Assembly (NCBI RefSeq): GCF_014203365.1
Contig: NZ_JACHIS010000001.1
Span: forward strand, 4,774,001 to 4,838,000
Length of the DNA stretch: 64,000 nucleotides
Direction: 5' to 3'
From: Actinoalloteichus hymeniacidonis
GTDB taxonomy: Bacteria; Actinomycetota; Actinomycetes; Mycobacteriales; Pseudonocardiaceae
Both the position numbers and the translations under genes were made by a program. Shown in pieces: positions 42,769-51,858 of this stretch; the first letter of the stretch is position 1, and every line of letters begins with the position of its first letter. Under the pieces are notes generated by a model that was given only the letters and a program-made list of their open reading frames with translations, was not told the origin of the DNA and did not search any database.

Positions 42769-43521
42769 TCAGCAGTACAGGTTGCCGCCGGTGGTGGTGC
42801 CGAGGATCGCGGTGAAGTTCCGGAAGGCGGACACGCGTGCCTCCACCTGTGCGGGGTTTCCACCGTTGCACTCGATGCTGCCGTTGATGCTGCGGATGCT
42901 CTCGCCGAAGCCGTGGCCGTCGACGATCGCGGTGTGCCCCGACATGTTGCCCGCGCCGGACTGGGTGTTCCAGAACCAGAGGCCGGTCTGCCAGGCGACC
43001 GCGGGGTCGTTCTGCACCAACCAGGGGTTGTTCAACAGGTCGATGCCTAAGGCGTCGCCTGCGGCCTTGTAGTTGTAGTTCCAACTGAGCTGGATCGGGC
43101 CCTTGCCGTAGTAGGCGGCCTGGCCTGCCGGGCAGCCGAAGGGCTGGCTCCAGTCGCAGTAGTGCGGGTAGTTGGCCTCGTTCTGCTCCACGATGTGGAC
43201 CAGCCCGCCGGTCTCGTGATTGACGTTGGCCAGGAAGGCCGCGGCCTCGCGTCGTTTGGTCGCGTCATCCCCGGTGTTGGCGAAACCCGGGTACGAGCTG
43301 AGCGCCTGCACCAGCCCGCTGTAGGTGTAGAACGGGTTCCGGTTCGGGAACATCTGGTTGAACTGGGCCTCGCTCACCACGAAAGACTGCTCTGCCGTGG
43401 TCGATGCCGAGTTCGTCGACGTCTCGGGCGTGGCGGCGGAGACGACGGTCGGCATCGCGAGGGCCATGGCTCCCGCCATCGCCAGGGCTGCGAGGGAAGC
43501 CGTGATGCGTTTCCTCGGCAT
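42769..43521 (-). CDS. Secreted GH19 chitinase
   Basis: 250-aa secreted chitinase that cleaves beta-1,4 N-acetylglucosamine chains. Signal peptide 1-29 (RKRITASLAALAMAGAMALA...VSAA). Catalytic domain about 47-250 with acid/base E103 in NHETGGLVHIVE and second acidic E112; YYGKGPIQLSWNYNYKAAG is the GH19 signature. No carbohydrate-binding module, so it is a minimal catalytic-domain form; it ends in a Cys (GNLYC) with another Cys nearby. ATG 43519-43521 with GGAG upstream. A DasR-like site lies 116-131 bp upstream, consistent with N-acetylglucosamine control. Confidence 0.95.
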   Translation of the reverse strand: MPRKRITASLAALAMAGAMALAMPTVVSAATPETSTNSASTTAEQSFVVSEAQFNQMFPNRNPFYTYSGLVQALSSYPGFANTGDDATKRREAAAFLANVNHETGGLVHIVEQNEANYPHYCDWSQPFGCPAGQAAYYGKGPIQLSWNYNYKAAGDALGIDLLNNPWLVQNDPAVAWQTGLWFWNTQSGAGNMSGHTAIVDGHGFGESIRSINGSIECNGGNPAQVEARVSAFRNFTAILGTTTGGNLYC

Positions 43522-43636
43522 GTGATTGCTCCTTCGAATCAACGCGAAGCACGCCCGCCTCGGCCCCTGACGCGAGGGGACTCGCCGGGGTGGTCCGCTG
43601 GAGATAACCGGATGGAACCGCTCACCAGGGAACCCG

Positions 43637-43652
43637 ATTGGTCTACACCAGT
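43637..43652. promoter_or_regulatory. DasR-like operator upstream of the chitinase gene
   Basis: ATTGGTCTACACCAGT, 2 mismatches from the streptomycete dre consensus (A-S-TGGTCTAGACCA-S-T). On the minus strand it overlaps a TTGACT -35-like hexamer (43650-43655). Confidence 0.55.
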
Positions 43653-43734
43653 CAAGACTCCAAACGAGATACACCGCAATTCGGTGATCTTCTGGCGAAA
43701 TCCTGGCGGAGAAGCGAAAACCGCCGTATTGGAA

Positions 43735-43757
43735 GCCGAATCGGAGTCCGATTCGGC
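43735..43757. promoter_or_regulatory. 23-bp perfect palindrome of unknown function
   Basis: Arms GCCGAATCGGA (43735-43745) and its complement (43747-43757) flank one central base. It lies 154 bp before the Pr6Pr-type gene and 214 bp before the chitinase gene. Suits a dimeric regulator; could also form RNA structure. Confidence 0.5.
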
Positions 43758-43910
43758 CCGAATCGAGGCATTGCGCCCGGTTCCGGTACTGGTCAGAGGC
43801 TTTTCGCGGGAACCTCCGTCGTCAACCAACAGTCCAAGCCCGCGCAACGCGTCGGCGTGGACCTAGGCCGACGACAAGGATCACCATCGTTCTGGAGGCG
43901 GTTCCACCTC

Positions 43911-44807
43911 ATGCCACCACCCCCGCATCCCGGCATCCTGTTCGGCGTCAGCCTCTGGCGGCTCGTCATCGTGATCAGCGCATTCAGCGGATTCTGGCTG
44001 TACTACGACGGACACGCGCCCAATCTGACGTTCCTCACCCAGCAGGGGAACCTCTTCACCAGCATCGTCTATCTCGTGTTGCTGGTGTATCCGATGTTCA
44101 CCGCAGGCAGGCGACACGAACCGAACTCGCCGTGGATCCGGGGCGCCACCACCGTCCTGATGATCCTCGTCGGTGGCACCTATCTGACGATGATGAGCGG
44201 CAGTCTGGAAGAGCCGCGTGACCTGCTCTCCCACGGCATCACGCCGCTGTTGGTGCTGATCGACTGGTTATTCGTCGGACGCAACCAGCAACGGTCCAAG
44301 TGGTGGCATGCCTTGACGTGGCCGGTCTTCCCCCTCGCCTACATCGTCTACTACGTCGCGGCGGGCCTGGACAACTATCGGTTCCTCGATCCCGAGGACA
44401 GCGGCTTCTTCGGCACGATCCTCGGTTTCCTGCTCGGCTTGGTCGCGATCGGCTATGTGCTCTACGGGTCGGCCAAGCTGAAGGGGGCGATCAGTCGGGG
44501 CATGTCCGGCGGCCCCGGCCACGGTCCGTACGGCCCGCCCGGCGGATACCCGCCCGGATACGGCCCGCAGGGACCGATGCAGCCGGGCTTCCCACCGGGC
44601 CGGTTCCCGGGGCAACCTCAGCCGCTCGGTCCGCCGCAACCGCAGGGCGCGCCGCAACCAATCCCGGGTGGCCCACCGATGCAGCCGATGGGTGGCCCAG
44701 CCGGACCGGGGCAACAGGCCGGACCGCCCCCCGGTCGATACTCGCCACCACAGTTCCCCGCCGGACCACCGATGCAGGGTCCCGGCGGGCAGGCACCGCA
44801 CCGCTGA
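43911..44807 (+). CDS. Pr6Pr-type integral membrane protein with Pro/Gly-rich tail
   Basis: 298 aa from ATG 43911 (GGAGG 12 nt upstream). About six membrane helices in residues 8-185: TFLTQQGNLFTSIVYLVLLVYPMF, WIRGATTVLMILVGGTYLTM, HGITPLLVLIDWLFVG, FPLAYIVYY, LDPEDSGFFGTILGFLLGL. This order fits the Pr6Pr/AIG1-like membrane family. The last 105 residues are Pro/Gly/Gln-rich (repeated GGPP and PQP-type segments) and likely cytoplasmic and disordered. The function of the family is unclear. An alpha/beta hydrolase gene follows 47 bp later. Confidence 0.8.
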   Translation: MPPPPHPGILFGVSLWRLVIVISAFSGFWLYYDGHAPNLTFLTQQGNLFTSIVYLVLLVYPMFTAGRRHEPNSPWIRGATTVLMILVGGTYLTMMSGSLEEPRDLLSHGITPLLVLIDWLFVGRNQQRSKWWHALTWPVFPLAYIVYYVAAGLDNYRFLDPEDSGFFGTILGFLLGLVAIGYVLYGSAKLKGAISRGMSGGPGHGPYGPPGGYPPGYGPQGPMQPGFPPGRFPGQPQPLGPPQPQGAPQPIPGGPPMQPMGGPAGPGQQAGPPPGRYSPPQFPAGPPMQGPGGQAPHR

Positions 44808-44854
44808 GCAGACAGCGGATCGCGCCGCGCCGCGATCGACCAGGAAAGAGGACC

Positions 44855-45784
44855 ATGGCCACGACCGGTTCGGCCACACCGTTGGGTACCTTCAGCAGCG
44901 CCGAAGGTCGACGACGTTTCGACGAACACCTGAGTCGGGCGCTCGCGGCGTGGTCGCTGCCCCACACCGAGATCGTCGTGGACACCAGCTTCGGCGCCAC
45001 CCATGTCTATCGCGCCGGGCTGGACCCGGCGGCGGGCGAGGGAGATCACCGGCCGACACCGGTGGTCCTGCTGCATGGAATGGGTGGAACCGCGGCGTCC
45101 TGGCAGACCATCGTCGAGGAGTTGGGCGCGAGCCATCCGGTGTACGCCGTGGAGATCCTCGGCGATGCCGGCCGCAGTGTGCAGCGCGCACCGGTCGCAG
45201 ACCCCGGCACCCGCGCCGACTGGTTGACCGAAGTACTCGACGGACTGACGTTGGACCGCGTCCATCTGGTCGGGATGTCCTTCGGCGGCTGGGTGACCGC
45301 CAATCAGGCGGTGCGTCAGCCCGAACGGATCGCGACGATCGGCTTGATCGAGCCCGCCCGCGCGCTCGCCGGGCTGAGCCTGGGTTTCTGGTTCCACGTC
45401 ATCAACAGCGAGGTCAGCAAAACCGAGGCGGCCCGCGACCGATTCATCAGCTGGCTGACCGGCGGCAAGCAGGCCACCGAACCGATGCGGAGCCTTTTGG
45501 AATCGGCGCGTGACTTCCAACCGCAGGCAGGCGCCCCGCAGAAACTCACCGACGCCGAATTGCGATCCTTGACGCAACCCGCGCTGATCATGTTGGGCGG
45601 TAACAGCAGGGCGCACGATTCCCGGCGGGCGGCACGCCGCGCCCGTCGGCTCCTGCCCGACGTGAAGGTCGAGGTCTTCGCGTCGGCGGGACACGAGATT
45701 CCCGACGAGGCGCCGGAGCGACTGCATGCTTTCCTGCAGTCCTGGGAGAAATCGCGGTCGAGAGAGGAAGAGGGAGAGCGCTAA
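44855..45784 (+). CDS. Alpha/beta hydrolase
   Basis: 309-aa hydrolase. VVLLHGMGGTAASW gives the oxyanion HG motif (about 71-84), the nucleophile elbow is GMSFGGW (Ser about 135), and the catalytic His is in ASAGHEIPDEAPERLHAFL near the end; the acid is likely Asp in the LIMLGGNSRAHD region. The start ATG 44855 is preceded by GGAAAGAGGA. No signal peptide, so cytoplasmic. Substrate not deducible. It follows the Pr6Pr gene and may be cotranscribed. Confidence 0.88.
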   Translation: MATTGSATPLGTFSSAEGRRRFDEHLSRALAAWSLPHTEIVVDTSFGATHVYRAGLDPAAGEGDHRPTPVVLLHGMGGTAASWQTIVEELGASHPVYAVEILGDAGRSVQRAPVADPGTRADWLTEVLDGLTLDRVHLVGMSFGGWVTANQAVRQPERIATIGLIEPARALAGLSLGFWFHVINSEVSKTEAARDRFISWLTGGKQATEPMRSLLESARDFQPQAGAPQKLTDAELRSLTQPALIMLGGNSRAHDSRRAARRARRLLPDVKVEVFASAGHEIPDEAPERLHAFLQSWEKSRSREEEGER

Positions 45785-45896
45785 TCTCGACGGATCGACC
45801 GTGATCCATTCGAAACAGTAAGTCACCCGTCAGGCGGAACGTCGCATCACCCCGGTGTCCTAACGTTGATCCCCTTCTCACCGGGGGGCGTGAAGA

Positions 45897-47519
45897 ATGG
45901 ACGACGGGGGATTCTCCACCGCTTCGAACGACGACGCATCGAATCGAGGCGACGGCGTCGATCCGCCATCGACGACGTCGCCCGGCTCGGTGCCATCCGG
46001 TGCGGGCGACGATCCGAGATGGCCCACTCGAGCACCGACGGACCCGCCGGGCGGCCCGGCGACGACCGGCGCACCGGTCGGTCGGTTGGCGGGCGAACGG
46101 GCTCCCTACCCGGGGCTCACCGCCTTCCGGACACAGGACGCCGCATGGTTCTTCGGCCGCGACGCACTCGTCAGCCGGCTGCTGGCCGATCTCGCCGAGC
46201 GACTGACGACGGGCAAGCCGCTGGTGTTGGTCGGCGACCCCGGCGCCGGGAAGTCCTCCTTGCTCGCCGCAGGGCTGCTTCCGGCCGTGGCCGAGGGAGG
46301 CCTACCGGTCGCGGGCTCACACGAATGGCCCTGGTTGACGATGACGCCGGGCCGAACCCCGCTCGAAGAGCTGGTGACGAGGGCGGCCACGTTGGCCGGT
46401 GTGTCGGCGACCCAGGCCATCGCCGAGATCCGAGCCGAGCCGACCGCGTTCGGCGCGCTGGCGGCACAGGCCGCCGCCATGATCGGGAGCGCGGCGCACC
46501 GGCGCGGGCTCGACGGCGGCAGACTGCTGATCGTGGTGGACCAGTTGGAGGAGCTGTTCACTCAGTGCACCGACTCGGTCGAGAGAGAATCCTTCATCAC
46601 CGCACTGACCAGTGCCGACCCCGCGCTGGTGGTCATGGCCGTTCGCGCGGACTTCTACCCGGACTGTCTGCGGCTGGACCGATTGGCCGCCGTGTTCGCG
46701 GCAGGACACGTGCCGATGCCCGCGATGCGCACCGACGAACTGCGCAGTGTCATCACCGAACCGGCGGCGTTGGCTGGGGTCACGCCGGAGCCGGGCCTGG
46801 TGGAACTGTTGACAGCCGAGCTGCACGACCACGGGCTGCGGCCCGTCCCCACTCCGCTGCCGCTGCTGGCACACGCCCTTCGTGTCACCTGGCTGCATGG
46901 CGGAGGCCACCGGATGACCGTCGCCGATTATGCGGCCACCGGCGGCATCGACGGTGCGGTGGCGGACACCGCTGAGGAGATTCATCGCAGCCTTGACGAT
47001 GCGGGGCGCAGTACGCTGCGGACGGCGATGGTCTCGCTCACCGACGGCGATCGTCCGGTGCGCCGCCGCGCGCCGCGAGCCGAGATCCCGGGCTGGCTGC
47101 TGGACCGGCTGATCGGGGCGCGGCTGGTGACCGCGAGCGGGTCGAGCGTCGAACTCGCCCACGAGGTCCTGCTCTCGGCCTGGCCTCGGTTGGGCGACTG
47201 GATACGGCGAGATCGGGCCGGGCTGGTGATCCGACGTCAACTAGGCGAATCAATCAGGTTCTGGAGTGACTCCGGCGAGGACTCCGTAGCGCTCTATCAG
47301 GCAGGTCGGCTGGTGACAGCGTTGGAGTGGGCGGCAGACCGCCGGGACTTGAGCGACGCCGAACGTCGATTCCTGGCGGCCAGCGTCGCCGCCGAGGAAC
47401 ACGAACGGCATGTTCGGCTGCGCGAGGTCCGCAGACTTCGGACGTTGGTCGGCGGACTGGCCGTGCTCTTGGTGGCGGTCCTCACCGCAGGCGCCATCAT
47501 GTGGGGCCAGCGCGCCTAG
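45897..47519 (+). CDS. STAND (nSTAND1) ATPase ending at its transmembrane segment
   Basis: 540 aa. A disordered Asp/Pro/Ser N-terminus (1-65) precedes the nSTAND1 lead PYPGLTAFRTQDAAWFFGRD (70-89), Walker A GDPGAGKSS (113-121), Walker B LLIVVDQLEELF, sensor-like VRADFY, the winged-helix part (about 385-430) and ends with a membrane helix (about 516-535). In typical relatives WD40 repeats follow this helix; here the stop comes five residues after it and no WD40 sequence is visible in any frame downstream. No N-terminal protease or HTH effector is seen either. May be a truncated or minimal signalling ATPase. Confidence 0.85.
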   Translation: MDDGGFSTASNDDASNRGDGVDPPSTTSPGSVPSGAGDDPRWPTRAPTDPPGGPATTGAPVGRLAGERAPYPGLTAFRTQDAAWFFGRDALVSRLLADLAERLTTGKPLVLVGDPGAGKSSLLAAGLLPAVAEGGLPVAGSHEWPWLTMTPGRTPLEELVTRAATLAGVSATQAIAEIRAEPTAFGALAAQAAAMIGSAAHRRGLDGGRLLIVVDQLEELFTQCTDSVERESFITALTSADPALVVMAVRADFYPDCLRLDRLAAVFAAGHVPMPAMRTDELRSVITEPAALAGVTPEPGLVELLTAELHDHGLRPVPTPLPLLAHALRVTWLHGGGHRMTVADYAATGGIDGAVADTAEEIHRSLDDAGRSTLRTAMVSLTDGDRPVRRRAPRAEIPGWLLDRLIGARLVTASGSSVELAHEVLLSAWPRLGDWIRRDRAGLVIRRQLGESIRFWSDSGEDSVALYQAGRLVTALEWAADRRDLSDAERRFLAASVAAEEHERHVRLREVRRLRTLVGGLAVLLVAVLTAGAIMWGQRA

Positions 47520-47673
47520 CGGCCGAGTCCGGGGCCTACCGGTGCGACTCGCGGCGGCACCCGAACGCGTCGCGACCGGTAGGCATGGTGGGTCTCGGCG
47601 GCGACCACCGGAGGACGGCGCAACCTCCGACGCTCCAATGGATCGACCGTCCGTCACACTGTCGAGATCGGGC

Positions 47674-48225
47674 TCAGCCCATCGTCTTCTGCCCGTCGAT
47701 GGACTCCCTGATGATGTCGGCGTGGCCTGCGTGCTGGCTGGTCTCCGCGAGGATGTGCAGCAGCACCCGTCGGGCCGACCACGACGAGCCGGCCGGGAAC
47801 CACGGCGCCTCGGGCAGCGGGTGCGCGCGGTCTAGATCCGGCAGGGCCAGGACGACTCGCTCGGTGCGCTCCGCGACTCGGTCGTATTCCGCCGTCAGGC
47901 TGGCGAGGGTCTCCCCCGGCAGCACCGTGAAGTCCTCCTGGGCCAGGTCGGGGTTCGGATTCCGCCACTGTTCCGCAACCGCGTCGAAGACCGAGGTGCC
48001 CTGTTCGATGAAATCCACCCACTGCCGTTCGACGTCGGCCACATGCTTGACCAGCCCCGCCAGCGTCAACTCACTCGTGGTGCTGCGGGTGGCGGCCTGT
48101 TCGTCAGTCAGCCCGGTCACGGTGTGCCGCAGGAAGAACCGGTGCTGCGCCAGGGTCGCGAGGATCTCGGCCCGCTCGGAATCGACGGTCTCGACTGCGG
48201 TGGGCGCGTCCGTGGCGATGCTCAT
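47674..48225 (-). CDS. DinB-like (DUF664) metal-binding hydrolase/transferase
   Basis: 183-aa four-helix DinB-superfamily protein. Metal-site His pattern: HRFFLRHTVTGLTDEQA at the N-terminus, LVKHVADVERQW (His about 61) and HILAETSQHAGHADIIRE (about 157-174). DUF664 members in actinobacteria are thought to be thiol- (mycothiol-) dependent transferases; this is family inference. ATG 48223-48225. Stands alone between the STAND gene (convergent) and the ceb-type operon. Confidence 0.88.
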   Translation of the reverse strand: MSIATDAPTAVETVDSERAEILATLAQHRFFLRHTVTGLTDEQAATRSTTSELTLAGLVKHVADVERQWVDFIEQGTSVFDAVAEQWRNPNPDLAQEDFTVLPGETLASLTAEYDRVAERTERVVLALPDLDRAHPLPEAPWFPAGSSWSARRVLLHILAETSQHAGHADIIRESIDGQKTMG

Positions 48226-48334
48226 CGGGTGGTTCCTCTCGGTTCGAACGACTTCGATACCGAGACGCTAGAAGGCAATGCGGACAGGATCGTTCCGCGT
48301 CTGCACCACCATCTCGTAGTCGCAGGCAGGACGC

Positions 48335-48370
48335 GTCGAACCCCCGCCGAGCGGGCGGCGGGGGTTCGAC
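48335..48370 (-). terminator. Terminator of the cellobiose-type operon
   Basis: Perfect 14-bp stem GTCGAACCCCCGCC (48335-48348) with GGCGGGGGTTCGAC (48357-48370), loop 8 nt, 50 nt past the GH1 stop. Confidence 0.75.
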
Positions 48371-48420
48371 GGGGCACCTCGGGCATTACCTCGGCAGGGA
48401 CCGCCGGTCTCTCGCCGTGT

Positions 48421-49860
48421 TCAGGGCGTGCCGTCCGCCGCAGGAACCGCGTTGGCCGCAGCCACCGAGGCGAAGCGGAGCGCGCTGGACTTCGGAGTGC
48501 GCTTCTGGGTCTCGTAGTCCACGTGGACCAGCCCGAATCGCTGGCTGTAGCCCGCAGCCCATTCGAAGTTGTCCAACAGCGACCACGCCAGATAGCCCCG
48601 GATGTCGGCGCCCCGCTCGATGGCCTCGTGCACGGCCCGGAGGTGTCCCAGCAGGTAGTTCTCCCGCTCGGGGTCGACCACGGTGCCGTCCGGCCGTACC
48701 TCGTCCGCCCAGGCCGAGCCGTTCTCGGTGACCATCAGCGGAACCTCGGGATAGTCCTTGCTCAGGCGCACCAACAGATCCCGCAGCGCGGCGGGTTCCT
48801 GCTCCCAGTCGAAGCCGGTGAGCGGTCCGCGCGGCGGCAGGTGACGCACGCCCCGCAGGCCGGGCATCCCACCGGAGACGAACTCCGGCTCGGCGGGTTC
48901 CACCCTGGTCGGGCTGTAGTAGTTGATGCCGAGCAGGTCCAGCGGCGCGTTGATCAGCTCGGTGTCGCCGGGTTGCACCACGGTGTCCCAGTCGCCGACC
49001 CAACTCGTGTCGGCGAGCACGTCGGCGGGGTAGGCGCCGTGCAACAGCGGTTCGAGGAACAGTCGGTTCTGCAGGCCGTCGACCCGCCGCGCGGCATCCC
49101 GATGGGCCTCGTCATCGCGGTCGACCCGCACCTGCGCGAGGTTGAGCACGATGGACAGCCGATGCCGTTCGCTCATCTTGGCCCGCAGCGCCGAGGCGGC
49201 GAGCCCGTGTCCCAGCAGCAGGTGGTGTGCGGCGACCAACGCCGCGCGGGCGTCGGTTCGGCCCGGTGCGTGCAGCCCGGTGAAGTGCCCCAGGTAGGCC
49301 GAGCACCACGGTTCGTTGAGGGTCGTCCAGTTGAGGACGCGGTCGCCGAGTCGATCGAACACCTGCTCGGCGTACTCGGCGAACCGGTAGGCGGTGTCGC
49401 GGTTCTCCCAACCACCCATGTCCTGCAGGGCCTGCGGGAGGTCCCAGTGGTACAGCGTCAACATCGGGTCGATGCCCGCCGCCAACACCTCGTCCACGAG
49501 CCGGTCGTAGAAGTCGAGCCCGCGCGATTCCAGTGTGCGGCCATCCGGCAGCACTCGCGGCCAGGCCACCGAGAAGCGGTAGACGTCGAGCCCGAGGCTC
49601 TTGACCAGCGCCACGTCCTCGGGATACCGGTGGTAGTGGTCGCAGGCCTGCGCCCCGGTGTCGCCGCCGAGCACCTTGCCCGGTTCGGCGGAGAAGGTGT
49701 CCCAGATGGACGGTCCTCGACCGTCCTCGTCGACGGCCCCCTCCACCTGGTAGGACGCCGTGGCGGTTCCCCAGATGAAGCCGGTGGGGAAGACGAGCGC
49801 GCCCTCGGTCTCGGTGACACCGGAGGTGGCGTTGTGACCTGCGGAGTCCGTTACGGACAT
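48421..49860 (-). CDS. Beta-glucosidase, GH1 family
   Basis: 479-aa enzyme that hydrolyses cellobiose and related beta-glucosides inside the cell. GH1 signatures: N-terminal FPTGFIWGTATASYQVEGA (about 25-43), acid/base Glu in TLNEPWCSA (about 173), nucleophile Glu in MVTENGSAW (about 375) and the C-terminal GYLAWSLLDNFEWAAGYSQRFGL. No signal peptide. It begins 7 nt after the permease stop and is last in a four-gene set: binding protein, two permeases, GH1, resembling cebEFG-bglC of streptomycetes. Confidence 0.95.
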   Translation of the reverse strand: MSVTDSAGHNATSGVTETEGALVFPTGFIWGTATASYQVEGAVDEDGRGPSIWDTFSAEPGKVLGGDTGAQACDHYHRYPEDVALVKSLGLDVYRFSVAWPRVLPDGRTLESRGLDFYDRLVDEVLAAGIDPMLTLYHWDLPQALQDMGGWENRDTAYRFAEYAEQVFDRLGDRVLNWTTLNEPWCSAYLGHFTGLHAPGRTDARAALVAAHHLLLGHGLAASALRAKMSERHRLSIVLNLAQVRVDRDDEAHRDAARRVDGLQNRLFLEPLLHGAYPADVLADTSWVGDWDTVVQPGDTELINAPLDLLGINYYSPTRVEPAEPEFVSGGMPGLRGVRHLPPRGPLTGFDWEQEPAALRDLLVRLSKDYPEVPLMVTENGSAWADEVRPDGTVVDPERENYLLGHLRAVHEAIERGADIRGYLAWSLLDNFEWAAGYSQRFGLVHVDYETQKRTPKSSALRFASVAAANAVPAADGTP

Positions 49861-49867
49861 GGTTTCC

Positions 49868-50785
49868 TCATCCCTTCACAGCGCCTTGCATGACCCCGCC
49901 GACGATGTAACGGGCCAGCAGGATGAACAGCACGACAACCGGCAGCACACCCAAGGTCGCCCCGGTCAGCATCAGCGAGTAGTCGGTGAAATAGCCGCTC
50001 GCGAGGTTGGACAACACGATCTGCACCGTGGGGCTCTCGTTGGGGTCGAGTACCACCAGCGGCCAGAAGAAGTCGTTCCACGCCGTCATGAAGGTCAGCA
50101 TCGCCAGCACCGCGGCCTGGGGGCGCACGGCGGGCAGCGCCACCGTCCAGAAGGTCCGCAGCACCGAGCAGCCGTCGACCCTGGCCGCCTCGATCAGCTC
50201 GTGGGGAACGGTCTCCTCGCAGGCCTGCCGCATCCAGAACACGCCGAACGCACTGACCAGCGCGGGGACGATCACCGCTTCGAGCCTGCCGTACCAGCCG
50301 AGCTCGCTCATCAGCATGTACAGCGGGATGATGCCGAGCTGGGTCGGCACCATCATCGTTCCGACGACCAGCACGAACAGCCATTTGCTACCCGGGAAGC
50401 GCAGCCGCGCGAAGGCGAAACCGGCCAGGGCCGACAGGAAGACGTTCGACACCGCGACCGTGCCCGCCACGATCAGCGAGTTCTGGATCGCCAACCAGAA
50501 GTCGACGGTGTCGAACACCCTGGCGATGTTCTCGAAGAGATTGCCGCCCGGCAGCATCGGCGGCGAGGCCTGCGCGACGGCACTGTTGTCGCGGCTGGCC
50601 ACCACGAACGACCAGTACAGCGGGAAGACCGAGACCACCGCGATGACCGAGAGCAGGCCGTAGACCAGCAGGCCCGGTCGGCGGCCGCCGGAGTCCCTCG
50701 ATGTCGAACGACGTCGCGGTCGAGGTTCGGCGACGCGGGCGTCCGAGGGCGCCGGGGCGGGTGGATTGGGGGTTCTCGTAGCCAT
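49868..50785 (-). CDS. Carbohydrate ABC transporter permease (MalG/CebG type)
   Basis: 305-aa inner-membrane permease, six helices after a Pro/Arg-rich N-terminus. The EAA loop that contacts the ATPase is EAARVDGCSVLRTFWTVALPAVRP (about 195-218). It ends VGGVMQGAVKG, typical of MalG-like subunits. ATG 50783-50785 was preferred over a GTG nine nt upstream. No ATPase gene is nearby; such sugar importers in actinobacteria use a shared MsiK ATPase encoded elsewhere. Confidence 0.93.
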   Translation of the reverse strand: MATRTPNPPAPAPSDARVAEPRPRRRSTSRDSGGRRPGLLVYGLLSVIAVVSVFPLYWSFVVASRDNSAVAQASPPMLPGGNLFENIARVFDTVDFWLAIQNSLIVAGTVAVSNVFLSALAGFAFARLRFPGSKWLFVLVVGTMMVPTQLGIIPLYMLMSELGWYGRLEAVIVPALVSAFGVFWMRQACEETVPHELIEAARVDGCSVLRTFWTVALPAVRPQAAVLAMLTFMTAWNDFFWPLVVLDPNESPTVQIVLSNLASGYFTDYSLMLTGATLGVLPVVVLFILLARYIVGGVMQGAVKG

Positions 50786-50800
50786 CTCCAGCACGCCCCT

Positions 50801-51772
50801 TCAGTCTTTGGACGCGATGCGTCGGCTGAGTCGGAAGTTGATCAGCGCGAAGACCAGCACGATGAGGAACAGCGCCCAGGCGATCGTCGAGCCGTAGCCC
50901 GCGTCGCCCAGTCGGACGCCCTCCTCGTAGAGGTACATGGTCACCGTCTGGAACTCGCGGGAGTTACCACCGACGCCCGCCGTCCCCTTCGGATCGAACA
51001 GCTGCGGTTCGGCGAAGAGCTGCAGACCGTAGATCGTCGAGACCAGGACGGTGAAGACGATGGTCGGTCGAATGGAGGGCACCGTGATCGACCAGAAGGT
51101 CCGCCAGCGGGAGGCGCCGTCGATCTCGGCCTGCTCGTAGAGCTCCCGGGGCACCGACTGCATGGCGGCCAGGTAGATCAGCGCGTTGTAGCCGGTCCAC
51201 CGCCACACCACCATCACGCTGATGGCGAAGTGCGAGGTCCAGGTGCCCGATCGCCAGTTGACGGGGTCGACGCCGAACCAGCCGAGCACGTGGTTGATCA
51301 CCCCGTAGTCGCGCCCGAAAAGCTGGGCGAAGACCAACGCCACGGCGACCACCGACACCACGTTGGGCAGCAGCACTCCGGCTCGCCAGAAGGTCCGCCC
51401 CCGAAGTCGCCGGTCCAACAACGCGGCGAGCCCGAGGGCGGCCAACAGCTGCGGGATGGTGGAGAGCAGGAAGATGCTCAGCGTGTTGAACAGGGCGTTC
51501 CAGAAGTTCGGATCGGACATCAGCGTGGCGAAGTTGGCCAGGCCGACGAAACCCTGATCGCCGAGGACGACGTGCCAGTCGTGCAGTGACACCCATCCGG
51601 TGTAGAGCAGCGGGAACAGCCCGAACGCCATGAACACCAGGAAGAACGGCAGGATCAACAGGTACGGGGTACCCCGTAGATCCCAGCGCGCGAGCCGCTC
51701 CCGCCACGGCTCCCGCTGCCGGGACGGTGTTGGGCGCTGCGGCGTTTCCGGCGGCGTGGTCGACGCAACCAT
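50801..51772 (-). CDS. Carbohydrate ABC transporter permease (MalF/CebF type)
   Basis: 323 aa with a hydrophilic N-terminus of about 35 residues, six helices (about 37-310) and the EAA loop EQAEIDGASRWRTFWSITVPSIRP. Pairs with the next permease. The start ATG 51770-51772 is 86 bp after the binding-protein gene. The substrate is inferred from the GH1 enzyme and operator as cellobiose or a short beta-glucoside. Confidence 0.93.
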   Translation of the reverse strand: MVASTTPPETPQRPTPSRQREPWRERLARWDLRGTPYLLILPFFLVFMAFGLFPLLYTGWVSLHDWHVVLGDQGFVGLANFATLMSDPNFWNALFNTLSIFLLSTIPQLLAALGLAALLDRRLRGRTFWRAGVLLPNVVSVVAVALVFAQLFGRDYGVINHVLGWFGVDPVNWRSGTWTSHFAISVMVVWRWTGYNALIYLAAMQSVPRELYEQAEIDGASRWRTFWSITVPSIRPTIVFTVLVSTIYGLQLFAEPQLFDPKGTAGVGGNSREFQTVTMYLYEEGVRLGDAGYGSTIAWALFLIVLVFALINFRLSRRIASKD

Positions 51773-51858
51773 CAGCTAGTTCTCCCGATCAGCGATCGAC
51801 CGTGCCCGAGACGCCCGGGCCAGCTCGGCCCGGGCCCGAATCGACAGGGACACCGACG

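Larger units (their letters stand above)
43522..43910. other. Divergent regulatory gap between chitinase and Pr6Pr genes
   Basis: 389 bp without a gene. It holds a DasR-like box at 43637-43652 and a 23-bp perfect palindrome at 43735-43757. Composition is somewhat lower in G+C than the surroundings. Confidence 0.6.

Noticed and set aside
47520-47673. Frameshifted WD40 continuation after the STAND gene
   Set aside because: I read the three forward frames and saw no WD40-type sequence; the region is short and a convergent gene starts soon after.
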